Below are positions 47,651 through 60,434 of a stretch of 64,000 nucleotides of DNA, one piece after another. The DNA is taken from assembly GCA_950295325.1 (NCBI GenBank), contig OX485804.1:48236001-48300000 (forward strand). The letters run 5' to 3'. Each line of letters starts with the position of its first letter. The first letter of the stretch is position 1. Below the pieces are notes generated by a model that did not search any database, was not told the origin of the DNA, and saw only the letters and a program-made list of their open reading frames with translations. The DNA comes from Polytrichum commune (Eukaryota > Streptophyta > Polytrichopsida > Polytrichales > Polytrichaceae). A program made the translations under genes and the position numbers.

Positions 47651-48071
47651 AGCGAATAACACCCGTGTACCTAACACGGAAATATTCTTGTCGTCGAGCT
47701 TTCAATAATACACAAGAGGGTCAAAGAAATTTTGTTTGTTATACTCTAGAACCGATTGAAATGTCATCATGATGACGTCATTGTTAGAGCCGAGTACAAC
47801 TATATACCCTTCCTAAAAGATCCGAGTCCATGAAATTTTGGGGGCCAAAAACCCAACACCAACGTGTTGCCCCACCACGATCGCTCACCAACCCAAATGG
47901 AGTGGCACTCACTCATTTTCCTCTTCTCGAGCCCGCCATTATTGTCGCCAAGTCTTGGTGCTACTTTTTCTTGCCCTTGGCTTTCCCGCTCCAAGCATGG
48001 TGGGGCCGAATTCGAATTTTTGACCAACATACATTAAAAGTTACACCTTATAAGAATTTGTGGCCTTTTAA

Positions 48072-48175
48072 TTATAGGCGTTGCCAACTCCATATGTTGT
48101 TGTTGTTGTTGTTGTTGTTGGCACAAATTGAAAATTCAGTTGTCAGTACGGAACCAAAATACAACCACCTCGGGA
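48072..48175 (+). repeat. TTG microsatellite and start of a repeat shared with 63.2 kb
   Basis: GTT/TTG trinucleotide run at 48096-48120. The following TGGCACAAATTGAAAATTCA (48119 on) recurs exactly at 63179, then GGAACCAAAATACA in both. Confidence 0.75.
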
Positions 48176-48599
48176 GAATCATCGCAAACCGAGGGGAAAG
48201 CAAGAAATGATACCAATCTAGGGTCTGACCATTTTGGTTGTTGGGTTGGATTGTGAGTTGTTTCATGCGGTTAGCAATTGTAGATCATGCAAAGTGTCAT
48301 TTCTAACTTTTGAATCACAGTTGAGATACAAATAGATTTTAATCAAAGTGAGGTTCACTTTTTGGGGATAAATACAAGTTTTTGAAAGTGTTCACATAAG
48401 CCCTCTCAATTTTGGAACGGTGTTCACATTCTAAGTACATAGTCCAATTTCATCATGACTTGTGTGTTTTTTTGTGTCCATTGTCCTATAAACTATGCCA
48501 TGTAGCATTCAAATGAAAAGGGTGATTGCACTAGACCAACAAAAGGTAAGTGGATGTAAATCAATTGCTCACCTTAATTTTACACCTACATTTGAGTGG

Positions 48600-48930
48600 T
48601 GTGTGATTAAGAGTAGGTCTAAGAATGGGCACATAAAAGACATGTGTTTAACGAAGATGGGACTACGTGTTCAAAATTTGTTAATTGTGAGATAGGTTCA
48701 AGAATCAACATGATTGGGTGGACTTATATAACCATTTGATGAGAAAGAGAGTCTTCACTTTGATAATGAAAAGATATTTATATGAGCTCCAAAAATTATG
48801 AGAAAAGTGGTTACAGACATGATTTGGATTTGTTAATCTTCTTGCATTAATTTTGTGATTCATACCCTACGAGAAGTGAGTGCAAAGTTAAGAGCACTCA
48901 TTTAAGACCCACTTACAATATACCTTACCT
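48600..48930 (+). repeat. Dispersed repeat also present in an EDM2 intron
   Basis: Same-orientation relative of 7560-7935 (see there), with shared blocks TCTTCACTTTGATA and GAGCTCCAAAAATTATGA. A shorter related word lies near 62520 (AAGAATGGGCA). Confidence 0.7.
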
Positions 48931-49134
48931 TAGTCCACCTTCACTATTGGACCCAGGGACTCCCATGAAGAAAGCATCCCTGCTATGGCTACTAGTCGTG
49001 TTAATTGATGGTATCGTGAGGAGTGAGCTTGTCCTATTCCTCACAAAAAAATTCACGACTTGAAGGTTCACATCTACATGCCTTGTAGAAATAGTGTACA
49101 AAGCAGTTGATATTGGTATTATATAAATTCTTCA

Positions 49135-50410
49135 GATCAGATTCTTTGCTTGAGGGAGAGAATATTCGACCTTAAATTGTTGTCTGTAGATTGGCATTCA
49201 ATCCTCGTTTCTAATAGTGCAAAGGGATGCACCAAAGAACAGCTAATTATGTGTATCAAAATCTTTAGCAAAGCATTGGCCTGTGCCGGGTTTACGTATG
49301 AGCTCATTTTATCTTCAAGGGTGAAGCGTCTCTCATTCATGTCAAACAATACACATGCCAATGTTAGATTGGCGTTTGAATTACGTTTCTAGTCTTGGAA
49401 AGAGATGCATCAAAGAGAAACTATATATATATGTATCAACTTTTCAACAAAGCACCACCATATGCATGGATTTGCGTATGAGCTTAGTCTATGCCCAAGG
49501 GCAAAGCGCCTCTCATTCATTCCAACACAATTGTCAGTGTCCTCTCTACCCTGTATACGAACAAAGGATGACTTTGCAAGAACACAAGCCCATCATCATT
49601 AAGTACATGAATTAGGTAACCCCATTTTCCCTGCATTCATGGATCGTTTCATGGACTATATGATCCATGAAGTGTTCAGAGTTGTTGCTAGTTAGGTATA
49701 TTCATTTTCTGTTGTTGTTGTTGATGTTGACACACATCTGACCATCTTGAATGTTTGTCATGCTAAAAGAAACTATATAGGTGTGTGTGCCACCTCTTCA
49801 GTAAAGCATCACCTTGTGTCGGGTTTGTGTACGGGCTTAGTCTTTGCCCAAGGTAAAGCATCTCTCATTCACCCATTCATGTCAACATCTCTCTCTCTCT
49901 AGAACAAATGATGCACAACACACACCCCGCATTCAACAAGTATATAAATCATGCCACCCCAACTTCCAAGCATTCATGGGTCGTTGTCCATGAATAGATC
50001 CATGGATTTCCAAGGTTGTTGCTAACTAGATCTTGCATAAATTGTTGATAATGTTGATAACCATTTGACTGTCCCAAATGTTTGTCATGCTAAAAGCAAC
50101 CACATAGGTATGTGTGCATGTTTCTATCCAAAGCACTACCCCGTGTTAGGTTTACATATGAGCTCAGGCTATGTCCAAGGGAAAAGCGTCTCTCATTCAC
50201 CTCAACCACAAGTTGGCATCATCTTTCTCACTTTCTCTCTTGTACTAGAGCAAAGTATGACTCTACAGGAACATTATGCTACAACATCCACACTTGTGTA
50301 TAAGGTAGGCCATTCCAAGCATTCATCATCAGTTGTTGTCCATGAAATGGTCCACAAATGCTTGCAGTTGTTGAGAGCTGGATCTTGCATTTGTTGATGA
50401 TGATGTTGAC
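49135..50410 (+). repeat. Tandem array of about 340-bp units (four partial copies)
   Basis: A block reading AAAGCA(T/C)...GGGTTTACGTATGAGCTCA...AAGCGTCTCTCATTCA starts at about 49255, 49440, 49790 and 50125. In later units it is followed by TTCATGG-TCGTT-CATGGA and TTTGTCATGCTAAAAG. Spacing is about 185, 350 and 335 bp, so the first unit is shortened. Plus-strand frames read FTYELRLCPREKRLSF-like peptides in each unit, but starts, ends and indels differ, so it is not a convincing gene. Confidence 0.75.
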
Positions 50411-50869
50411 GACACACATCTATGATCTGACCATGCACCCTAAATTCTAACCTGAAAGTTGAAGTGCAAATAGATCAGAGGAAGAATATGCAAAATAAAT
50501 TCTGTGAATTTGATTCTTAAATAAGTGATGCCTTTGTTTCCTGCACCAGTACTGCAGGTTTTTCATCACTCAGCCAAAGTGTGGGGTAGTGGACATCATG
50601 CTTAAAGTGAGTTAATCGTTGGCACAAACCCATCGGTGAGGACTCTATTTCTCTGTTGTGCATATGTATGCTTTGAAGCAAAGACTTTCAAGGGATTTTC
50701 TAATTCTGGGCTCTGCTTGATGCAAATTGCCTCTTCAAAGTGCACTTGTGGCTCCCTTCGAATTCCCACACCTTCGAAAAACCTGGGGTTGCTAAATGCA
50801 GAAGCAAACTTTGTAAACTGCCAACAGCCGACTATACACAGTATGCCTGTGTGAAAGGGGTTTGAGGTA
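50411..50869. other. Non-genic region
   Basis: No gene or element recognised between the tandem array and the pogo-like element. Confidence 0.4.
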
Positions 50870-51159
50870 TACTGTTCTCCCCCCTTAATATGACACGTTT
50901 GGTCACGCAAGAAAGTGTCGTATCATCCGAATGTTGTATTTTGCATAATATGACATTTTGGCCTCAAATGTTGTACTATCGAGAGTTTCAAGAAAATGGC
51001 CTATGTCAATGTAAAATGTCATTTTGTATACACAACGAAGATACATAAGTATGAAAGAACACTTTTATTAAAGAAATATGCTCACAATGTCACACAATAT
51101 GAAGTTAAAAGAATATAGTCCCACGATGATGTCCTCACCATATCACACACTATGAAAGT

Positions 51160-51605
51160 AAGAATCTATTATCTTTTGGTAGTGTTTGTTGATGTTGGAA
51201 ATTGACATCTTGCTCAATTTATCCATAAAAGATTACATGTTCATCACATCTACAACTGAAAACTCTGAAAGATGCTCCACTACAAAATTTGATAGTATTT
51301 GGGCATACTCACGGGCGTAGGGAAGCTTGACTATTGGTGTTGGCTAGTCATCCATATCATTCCCCTCCATTGGCTCTTCATGCAAATTTAAACCCAAATG
51401 GATTTTTCTACCCATGCCAAATCCATCAACTCAAGCATGTTGTACTCTACATCAACAATTATTTTTTCTGCCAATTTCACATATTCTTCAAAAGGCAAAT
51501 CTTTACTTCCAAGATTCAAAGAGGAAATGAAACTTGCCGATTCATTTGCTGCTTCTTTCATTCTCGATTTCTCATGTTCACCATCCTTCACAAAATTGGC
51601 ACTCC
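51160..51605 (-). pseudogene. pogo/CENP-B-type transposase C-terminal remnant
   Basis: Minus-strand reading: DWSANFVKDGEHEKSRMKEA, then KDLPFEEYVKLAEKIIVDVE, a frame change, NLHEEPMEGNDMDD, stop, and PTPIVKLPYAREYAQILSNF, EFSVVDVMNM, stop, SFMDKLSKMSISNINKHYQK. The last part (VDVM.M.SF.DKL.KM) resembles the tail of plant pogo/jerky-like transposases. Two stops and one frameshift are visible. The DDE catalytic core was not recognised upstream. Confidence 0.55.
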
Positions 51606-52507
51606 AATCTATATGTAAAATCTTGGATATCCTCTAGTTGTTTCATATAATTTGGGGATTCATCTCACTCCATACTTAAGAGCATCACATACACCCTTGT
51701 GATGTGCTCGGCTATGAGATTCATCAGATAACCTTGAAGGGTTTTCACATACTGTCATGCCTGCCAAATATAAGCAGGAGGTTGCATTATTCAGCAACAA
51801 TACACCATGAGTGATATTGTACTTATAAACCGGAGGCATACCCCATTGCATGCCGAATTGCTCGTACAACCGGTGATGTAAAGGTGCATTGCATGAAGGT
51901 CAACTAATTTCCATCATGTGAGGCAACAAGCAATTTGGGTGGATCATACGAAGCAAAAGCCAATGATTTATGCACCTTCAAGTCCCCAAGGTTTAGTACA
52001 TATGCCACAAACACTCTCATCTTTGATCGAAGCCGGGACACATGGCCAAAACAATGTTGGTGTGGCTGGAGGTATCACAATGCGAGATGATACCATAGTC
52101 GCCCACTAGAATTCATCTTTGTCATGCATTCCAATCAATGCTAGGGTCATGATCATCATCAACCGGAAGCCCCTAGGGGTACATGAAATCCATGTGCGGC
52201 CATGAGGTGAATAGAAGTCAACGATCATGCCATTATTTGTAGGGACTCTTTAGTTTATTAAGCTCGTCCATCAACGGCCTCATGCGCATTGCGTACATGA
52301 GGGTGGATGTGACCATGCCCATGTAATCATCCTCCAACATCTAGTTCCTCTTAATTACCTTGCCATAATTCACCTAAATTGCCTCCAAATTTGTTGACGA
52401 CGGTTATCCCTGACCCTTGAGTTTCTACCCACGCCCTCAATTACATCTCCTCTTGATAAGCCTTGTTATTTACTGTTAACCCTCACAAGATTAGTCAACT
52501 CCTCAAT

Positions 52508-53448
52508 CTAGGCCTTCAACCCATGGACCTTGTTTGTGTGTTCCATGCGGACCAACTCCAATTCCCATTCATAGCCCAACTTGTAGTTTGCCAACTCAAC
52601 CCCCAATGACTCTACCACATCATTGTCAACAATTACTAGTGGTGATGTTGGAACTTCCAACGTCATCTCCACATCAACTAGTGTAGACAGTGGATAAACC
52701 AAGCGGGGTCCATGCAGTGATGTCATGTGAATTCTTTGTCATATGGCAGGTGGTTCAATGGGTACTCTTAACAATGTGTTCGCATTGTCAAGGTCTACTG
52801 GGTTGGAGGGTGGAGTTAATGAGGTTGATGACCTCAAACCGGAAGGATATCAAAATAACCTTGGACCACTAAAGGATTTGTTGGAGGTTGCCACACCAAT
52901 GGGACCATTTGGCCAACATTCTAACCTAGCACATGACTTGGTATGACCCTACTCTCACGTGTTGCGTTCAAATTTACAATGCAACATGGGATGGTTGACC
53001 AATCAATTTGTACGCCCAAAATGACCTCAACATACACCATTTGGAACAACCACATGAGCATATTTACACGATCAAATTCCACTGGTCCTTCATGTACACC
53101 CAAACCTCCTTGCATCAGTCTCCAAAAATCTTATGGCTCACCTCCTTCCATAGCCCATACTTTTGTTTGGACATTCAATCAATGTACATGCTCAGAACAA
53201 ACATCCTCATTAGACGTTTTCACTCCACATACCTTCCATTAATGCTAAATAACCACATACCCTTCTCAACCCACCATCCAAAATTTGTGAGAACATTGGG
53301 ATCCCACGCCACCTCCGTATTTATGGGTTGTAGTATACCCCTCAGTCCATTCAGTCTTTTTCTTTTGAGTGTACCTCCCGGCATCGACCCCAGAGTCCCC
53401 CCTGAACATGATTCCATGAACCAATATTAAATATATTAAATATACCAA
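52508..53448 (-). other. Unrecognised coding-like remnant inside the pogo-like element
   Basis: Successive minus-strand frames (53220-53417, 52921-53115, 52508-52726) contain WWVEKGMWLFSINGRYVE, FDRVNMLMWLFQMVYVEVIL, and YKLGYEWELELVRMEHTNKV with a coiled-coil look (then IEELTNL). They may be parts of one decayed transposon protein, but I cannot assign a family. Confidence 0.25.
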
Positions 53449-54578
53449 TCGTCGTCAATGGTTAGGCGGAGCATCACAAAGCCCTTAATATGCTAAATTT
53501 CACAATGTAAAGAACTATTCACTTTAAAACATTACTTATGTTGACAAATAATGTCATGTTGATAATAACACACATGACATTTCTAGACCTCTAGCAATTT
53601 AGTTTAGACCAATGACTGATTGTATATGTGACACTAAATATCATTAATAGTGTACTTAGTTAAAAGTAAGTTACGTAATTATAAGTCTAATGCTAAATTA
53701 ATGACTAGGTGATTAACAAATAACGTAGAGACCACCACCAACATGAGCAGTAATTAAGGACATAACCATGGCTCATCATTTTTGGAGATTACATGAATGT
53801 CATGTTTATCAAGATCCTATTCTCCATAAATGAAAAATAAATAAGAAAAAAATGTGTTCACTACTGGGTATAGAGTAGTCAAATTTATAAAGGCAAACAA
53901 TAAGTCTTAAGCATTGATGTTTTTCGTGTTCTTCGACCCACACTTACGTAGGCTTGGGATATGTGACTCTATGCACACTCGTCCATTGTGGATGAAGAGA
54001 GTCTAGTAAAAACAAGCCCCCTATATGTTGGCAACCATAACTTCATTCCAACTATACCTCCCAAAACTAATTCATAATCTCCAAAGCTATTTATGGGATC
54101 AAATTATCTAAAAACACTCATATTTATGTATTAAGATAATTCTATATGTTTTCATCATTCTAATGGATAAGGTTATGCCCCCTAACCACACACTGCACAA
54201 GTATAGGTTTCCTAGATTAGCAAAAGAGACCATATTAGGCCACTTAATTAAGGCATACATCACCTACTAAGACAACAAGTTTGCCATGTTAATCACTGCA
54301 AAATGAGTTATTGCTTAGGAAGGTCATCGGTCCACATGGTGCCAATGAACTTGTGTGCTCAAAATTGTATTCCAATGGGGAAGATGGATGCAAAGCTCCT
54401 GGGGTGTATAGAAAAGGAACTATGAATGAGTGAGTCTTATCATAACAAACATAATCTAAAGCAAAGTTTTAAATGATTAGTAACATTTGGGGCCAGTTTA
54501 CACTACATTAAATGTCATATATAACCAGGGGATGCCCCAAGATAGTGCAAGGAGATTCAATTTAAGTCTCAATCTACA
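53449..54578. other. Non-genic region inside the pogo-like element
   Basis: No gene or element recognised between the unassigned coding remnant and the nested Harbinger copy. Confidence 0.4.
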
Positions 54579-54581
54579 CTA

Positions 54582-55142
54582 AGGGTCAGTTTACACCATG
54601 GACCATGAAGTCAGACCATGGAAGATGGCCTTTTCCCATGGTCTAACTTGATGGTCCAGCTTTCATGCTTTGATTTCTTTAAAAATAAATAAAAATAAAA
54701 ATCAACGTACAAAGCCTTTGGGCCCCTCACTAGGTGTAAACTGAATGTGGACCAAGAGGAATGACCATGCACCAAAAAGTGATTGTGCTTATTTGTTTAA
54801 TATATGTCCAAAAAGGACAATTTAAAAAAAAAATCAAGTTTGACCATTCTTTTGTCTTCATCTTCTCTTCCCCGGAAATAAAATTTCATTGAAAATTTAT
54901 TATAACAACATTTCTTTACCATGGACCCTTATTTGTTTCTACGAATGCACCTCTTTTGCCTCTCCCACCGCAAAACACATTGGACCATGTCAGTGGATGT
55001 TATAGGCCTTGAACTCCATGGTCACTTTGACCATTTTTTTTTCCTTGGTGTAAACTAAAGTGGTCCCGGGACGAGTTCAACAACCAATCACAGTTTTTAC
55101 AGGGCATTGGGACGACTTCATGGTCCACGGTCTCAACAACCC
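54582..55142. mobile_element. PIF/Harbinger-type non-autonomous element, copy 1 (561 bp)
   Basis: Starts AGGGTCAGTTTACACCATGG and ends with the inverse of GGGGTTGTTGAGACCGTGGA; the arms share TGGACCATGAAGTC. Flanked by CTA on both sides (54579-54581 and 55143-55145), a TWA-type 3-bp duplication. Internal sequence matches copy 2. Confidence 0.8.
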
Positions 55143-56549
55143 CTAAACTAGGACATCCCATAATTATATTCTTAAAGCCTACACAAACAAACACACACTA
55201 CTCAATAACAATATTATGATCCGGTGGACAAAGACCGTCAATGTAGTATACTATACAATACTGCCATTGTTTAAACTCCCAAGAAATACGGCGACGTGGG
55301 GCCCACCTTGTTTAAGCCACATGAACCTTAAGCATATTTTGCAAACGTGGCATGACAAAAAAACCCCATAAATGCTGACGTGGAAAAGGAATATAATAGG
55401 GTACATGGGCACTATGGAGGGGGGAGGGGGGCGTGCCAGGAGGAAGCATGGGGTTAGGCAAGAGAGCGACGTATATTTAAATTATAGAGATACGTATGCG
55501 TACAAAGTACTGCCGTCTTCGTACTCCTCTAATATACTATGGGAATAGTGTTCTTTAGCTCTGTACATAAGCACTGGCGTACAATTCATGGGATACTGTA
55601 CATCCGTATATTCTTCCGTATAGTACCCTCCTGCCCTTGTTTTCTGTACACTTCAGCTTTGCCCTCATTACCTTAAGCCCTTGGATAATCGAGTTGTTTA
55701 ATTATGCTAATCAAGTGATAATCATGCTACAACGCTTACGGTGTGTAGTGTCACTTGCTATTCATAGATACGCAGTGGTATATCTATTTATTGAGAATAT
55801 AATATTTTACCAAGAAAAGTCGTTTATGCTTTATAATGTCCGAGCAGCCTATTCAAAAGCCAATAAGAATTGAACTCGTCATCAAGAGGTTATTGCATTG
55901 TGGAGTTTCAAATAGTAAGTGACACTAAATACCATAAACGATGTACTTTTAATGTTATTTAGTAGAGTGAGGGTCTTCTTACATGTTACAGTCTAACCGC
56001 GTTACTACGACACTCGTTTATATGACACCCTCGATATTACGACGCATTTTTGCGCGACCAAAATTTTTGGTTCAAAACTCCTTCTTTTATGTGACTACGA
56101 CACTCGATAATGCAACATTTAGAATCTCCGGATTGTCGTATTAAAGAGGTAGTTAATGCTAAAATTGCTTTCATCTATGTTATGTACATCTAAAATACAT
56201 CCATTTTCATTGGGGAACTACTTGGGGACTTCACTTACCATTGGGAACTTAATGAGAATTAGGGTTACTAGTGCATAATGAACATGGTTAGGGTTAGAGT
56301 GGCCTCCTGCCTAGTATGTTGCGCATCATTATTGTCTAGTTTCTTATTAAAGAACTCCTCATAATTTGGTGTTAATGGGATTATTAGTTTTTAAAAGTTA
56401 GTAGGGAATTTTGATAAGATGACAGTTGCTAACTTGGGTATGCAACACCATAGATCTTTGGACTCTTATTTCAAGAGTTCTTGATAATATTTGTATTTGT
56501 TTGGAGTTATAAGTTATTGTTTCATACCATCTATATTCTTTAAGCTTGT

Positions 56550-56570
56550 TTATATATATATATATATATA
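56550..56570. repeat. TA microsatellite
   Basis: About ten TA dinucleotides in a row. Confidence 0.95.
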
Positions 56571-56711
56571 GCTCATATTACTTATGTTTTCGTATTCCCT
56601 TGATAATACGACAACTTTACGCCACTTGTCATATTAATGAAAAGATGACACCTCAATAATACGACTTTTTTGTGTTTCCCAAACGTGTCATACTAAAGAG
56701 GGAGAACAATA

Positions 56712-59212
56712 TACCAAAATGTGAAGAGGCAGCTAGACATTCAAAAGGAAGTAGAATAAGAAGCGCCCCATGTCAATTAACAACAATCATCAAGCCACCA
56801 AGTAAACCGGCAACCACCAAAGCCATAGCTCAATCAAAGCAAGCATCCAACAAGAACGACGATGTTCCTACGGGTGGTGGCCCAAGAACACATGACTCAT
56901 TGGGAACGTAAATGGGTTAATTGCGAACCATGGGAACATAAGGGGAACGTGGCCACATAGTTAGGAGCTACCACGGAATTACAAGGGAGATGCATAGTCG
57001 TAGGAGTTTTAACCCGACCATTATATGGTACAAGGATGATATGAGTATCATGAGGAAATCAAATTGAGCATGGATATTATGAACCATAATTAGAAGGACA
57101 TCATTATGTGGTGGAATAAAAATAGAGAATATTAGCTTTAGCGATTGAGAAGGTATTAAGAATATATTTTATACAAATCAATCATTTTGAGCCGTCTCAC
57201 CTGTGCCTTGAGGATTAGGTTAAATTTTCAATTTCAATATTAGTGAAGAGTATTCACACTTACACACATAATTAGATGTGTAAAACTTTGAGAACCTTAG
57301 GTTTATGTACATCCAAGAGGCGTAACGGTCGTAATCATTTTAGTAAAGCCCTCATTTAGGAAGGCAATAGTTGGATTGAGATCTAGAAATGAGATACACA
57401 CTATGTAAAACATATATTTTAGGTGTAAGAAAATAGACTATATCAAGAAGATGTTTTTGGGACACATCCCTCTTTGCATTGAAGTGAAGTTACCTTAAGA
57501 TTGAGTATCAATCAACACTTAAGCTTACCTTGTATCTCTCTTCTTGGAGGCATTCTTTAGAAATATATTCACATCAACTTTATACTCAAAGAGTGTGATC
57601 TCCTCTCTCTCTAAAATCCTTTGTGAGTTGTTGGATGTTATGATACCTGACTGATCTATAAATTGAGAAGATGGTAGTCTCTTTTGAGCAAGCAATCCAT
57701 TGTGAGGGTGAGATACAAACGCTTGAAGTTATGAAGAATAATTGTGACTTTGAATCAACATGATGATTGAGTTAACCTCAACACATATTGAAGTTTGAGA
57801 GATTAAACGTTCAAGACTATTTTTCTTTTCTTTTGTGAAACTCCTCAAGAGGGAGTACTAGCAAAGTTTATATCTTTCATCATTAAAATCAAGGTCTTAC
57901 TCACTTTAAGTTGGGATACTTTGCAAGAGTAAAATACCAAAGAGATAACGGAAGTCTTGGTTTTTTAAGTCGCAAGTGAAACTATTATGGTGATTTTTTA
58001 TTAAGCATGTGAAGCATAGTATTTGTAATTATGTTAATTAGTTAAACTTGTCATAAGCATTATCTATCTAGCTAGCTAGCTAGCTATAGCTATATATATA
58101 TATACACACACATATACATACAAATGTCATACTCATACACTAAGTGGCAACACTTGAACAAAAAGAAGAAAAACACAAGAACATGGATCTTCTACCACTT
58201 AAGACATTAACAATTGATTCTCACTCCTACTATAACTTATCAAAGAAGTGATATGGTATTATGCAAACTAACATACTCGTATACTAAAGTTAAGGATTGA
58301 TTATGTAAATTGATACGAGTATCTATATGAATGAATTGACGTTGAAAGGCTTCTTTTTTTTTCTTCTTCTGGAAGTCATAAATCGAACTAAGAGTTTGAC
58401 ATTCTTCAAAAAAACTTAATTGAAACCTCAAAGGGTTTCTTTGTCATCAACAATTAAAGATATTGATTGATGTAACTTAGCTTAATATGATCCGAATGAA
58501 AATTTAGGATATAGATAAACCTCCAAAAGCTCACTCCATCTTAGTTATTTCTTGCAATCAAAGAACCTTAAATCAAGATTGAGATCTCTCAACTCCAAGC
58601 GCATTTATATTCAAAATACAAGAGAAAGAAGGTTAATAAGGTTTTGAAGGGTTTAACTGAGCATGTTAATGAGATGTGATAGTTCTCAAACGATTATAAA
58701 TTAACATGATGTTTCATCATGAGTCTTCCTAGCTTATTGCAAAGGAGTGATATGTGACATTCATCACTACATTATCAAGCTAACATTGTAGACTGAAGTG
58801 TAGAAATTTGCAGGTAATTGTGATTATACTCCTAGGATTTTGTGGCCCACCCAACTGAAGGTATGTGTTCACTTATGTTGTGTTATTGGTTGCAAGCTTG
58901 CTAACATTACTCACTTGTAGGCCGATGCAATGTGTGGGGCCAGCAATTTGTCAGGCATTATGACATATTATTTTTAATCCTGGACAAACCTTACCAAACA
59001 TAAACAATATTCAACCTACAGTGAGTGTTGTGCACAAAAATGATAATAAACTGACAAGTCATTAATTCCGGCTTGTTCTTATCAAAACTACAATGAGTAT
59101 AATATTAATAAAAGCTCTATGTTTGAATCTTGAGTCCGCCAATATCGACATGCTAGCCAAGGCTAATGATAATGCTAGGCCGAGTATAGTCTTGGGCCTA
59201 GTCTCCTTGGAC
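56712..59212. other. Non-genic region with a CTAG/TA/CA microsatellite
   Basis: Compound simple repeat at 58061-58120 (CTAG units, then TA, then CA). No gene recognised in the rest. Confidence 0.5.
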
Positions 59213-59215
59213 TTA

Positions 59216-60144
59216 GGGCCGGTTTACACCATGAACCATGAAGTCAGACCATGGAAGATGGTCTTTTTCCATGGTCCGATTTCTTAAAGAACCAATTTAC
59301 AAAGCCCTTGGGCCTTTCACTAGGTGTAAACCGAATGTGGATCAAGAAGAATGACCATGCACCAAAAAGTGAATGTGTTGATTTTTTTTAATATATGCCC
59401 ATAAAGGGCATTTTTGAAAGAAAATTCAAATTTGACCATTCTCTTGTCTTCTCTTGGCTTCACTTGTCTTCACTTCTTGTTAAATGTGTCAAAGATGTGG
59501 CTTGCAAATCTTCTCACAACAATTCTTTTTAAAAAAATGAGCGATTTAATTTGTACATGTTCAATGTAATTTACATGTGACATGTACCTTGTGTGTTGTA
59601 CATTGAGCATTGTTTGCAACCCGCTTCATCATGTGTGCTCAAATTCTTGAGTTCTAGATGTCCCACATTGTTTGGTGAAACATGTGGAAGCCGGTTTAAC
59701 GGGTAGTGCATGGAAGAAATGGTATGTCTCATGAGCTATGATATGATCAAGGCACATAGAGGGTGGACTTGCTTCTCAAGATTCATTACATCACATAGAT
59801 GTTGAAGTGTGTGCCTTGTGAGTCTTACCTAGAGGGAAGAGTTGTATATAAAGCTGCCAAAAAAGTTTCATTGAAAAATATTATAACAACATTTCTCTGC
59901 CATGGACCCCTCCTTTTTTTCCTACCAAACCACCTCTCTTGCCTCTCACACCATAAAACCCGTTGAACCATGTCAATGTATTAATTAGGCCTTAAAATAT
60001 GTCTTTAGGGACCTCGACCTCCATGGTCACTCTACCATTTTTTCCTTGGTGTACACCGAAGTGGTCCCGGGACGAGTTCAACAGCCAATCAACGCTCTTA
60101 CAACGCCCTGGGACGACTTCTTGGTCTATGATGTAAACCAACCT
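59216..60144. mobile_element. PIF/Harbinger-type non-autonomous element, copy 2 (929 bp)
   Basis: Starts GGGCCGGTTTACACCATG and ends with the inverse of AGGTTGGTTTACATCATAGA. Flanked by TTA on both sides (59213-59215, 60145-60147). Shares with copy 1 GACCATGCACCAAAAAGTGA, AAAGTTTCATTGAAAA-like and GTGGTCCCGGGACGAGTTCA blocks. About 370 bp longer, with an extra block at about 59470-59860 absent from copy 1. Confidence 0.82.
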
Positions 60145-60434
60145 TTAGAAAGAGTGCTCATGGGCTAGGTTGTGCAATGCTATGTTAGAAAGAGTGTTCT
60201 TGGCAAAATATAGTTTGATGCACATGTGTTGGACAAGTTAGATGGACATTGCAAAATTGATTCACGGACCTAATTTGGTTATTTTTAAAAATTGGACACC
60301 TATATTAGAGTGATTTGTAATTAGGTGAGGACCCAAGGAGGATCTAAGAACATACATAGACTTAGATCCTAAGTTCAGTTAGACTTTGAACTTAGACCCA
60401 TGGCCGGAGGAGGGGGGGGGTAGTATCAAGGTTG

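Larger units (their letters stand above)
50872..56709 (-). mobile_element. pogo-like DNA transposon, decayed, about 5.8 kb with nested insertions
   Basis: Left end CTGTTCTCCCCCCTTAATAT after TA (50870-50871). The right end is the inverse of TTGTTCTCCCTCTTTAGTAT before TA (56710-56711). The match continues inward through ATGACACGTTTGG on both sides (23 of the first 27 positions including TA). A transposase tail remnant is at 51160-51605. A third, weaker end at 55989 (CAGTCTAACCGCGTTACTAC) could pair with 56709 as a separate 721-bp derivative, so the outer pairing is likely but not certain. A PIF/Harbinger-type element is nested at 54582-55142. Confidence 0.6.

Noticed and set aside
49135-50410. 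CRISPR-like array
   Set aside because: Units are about 340 bp and diverged, with no short identical repeats and unique spacers; the genome is a plant's.
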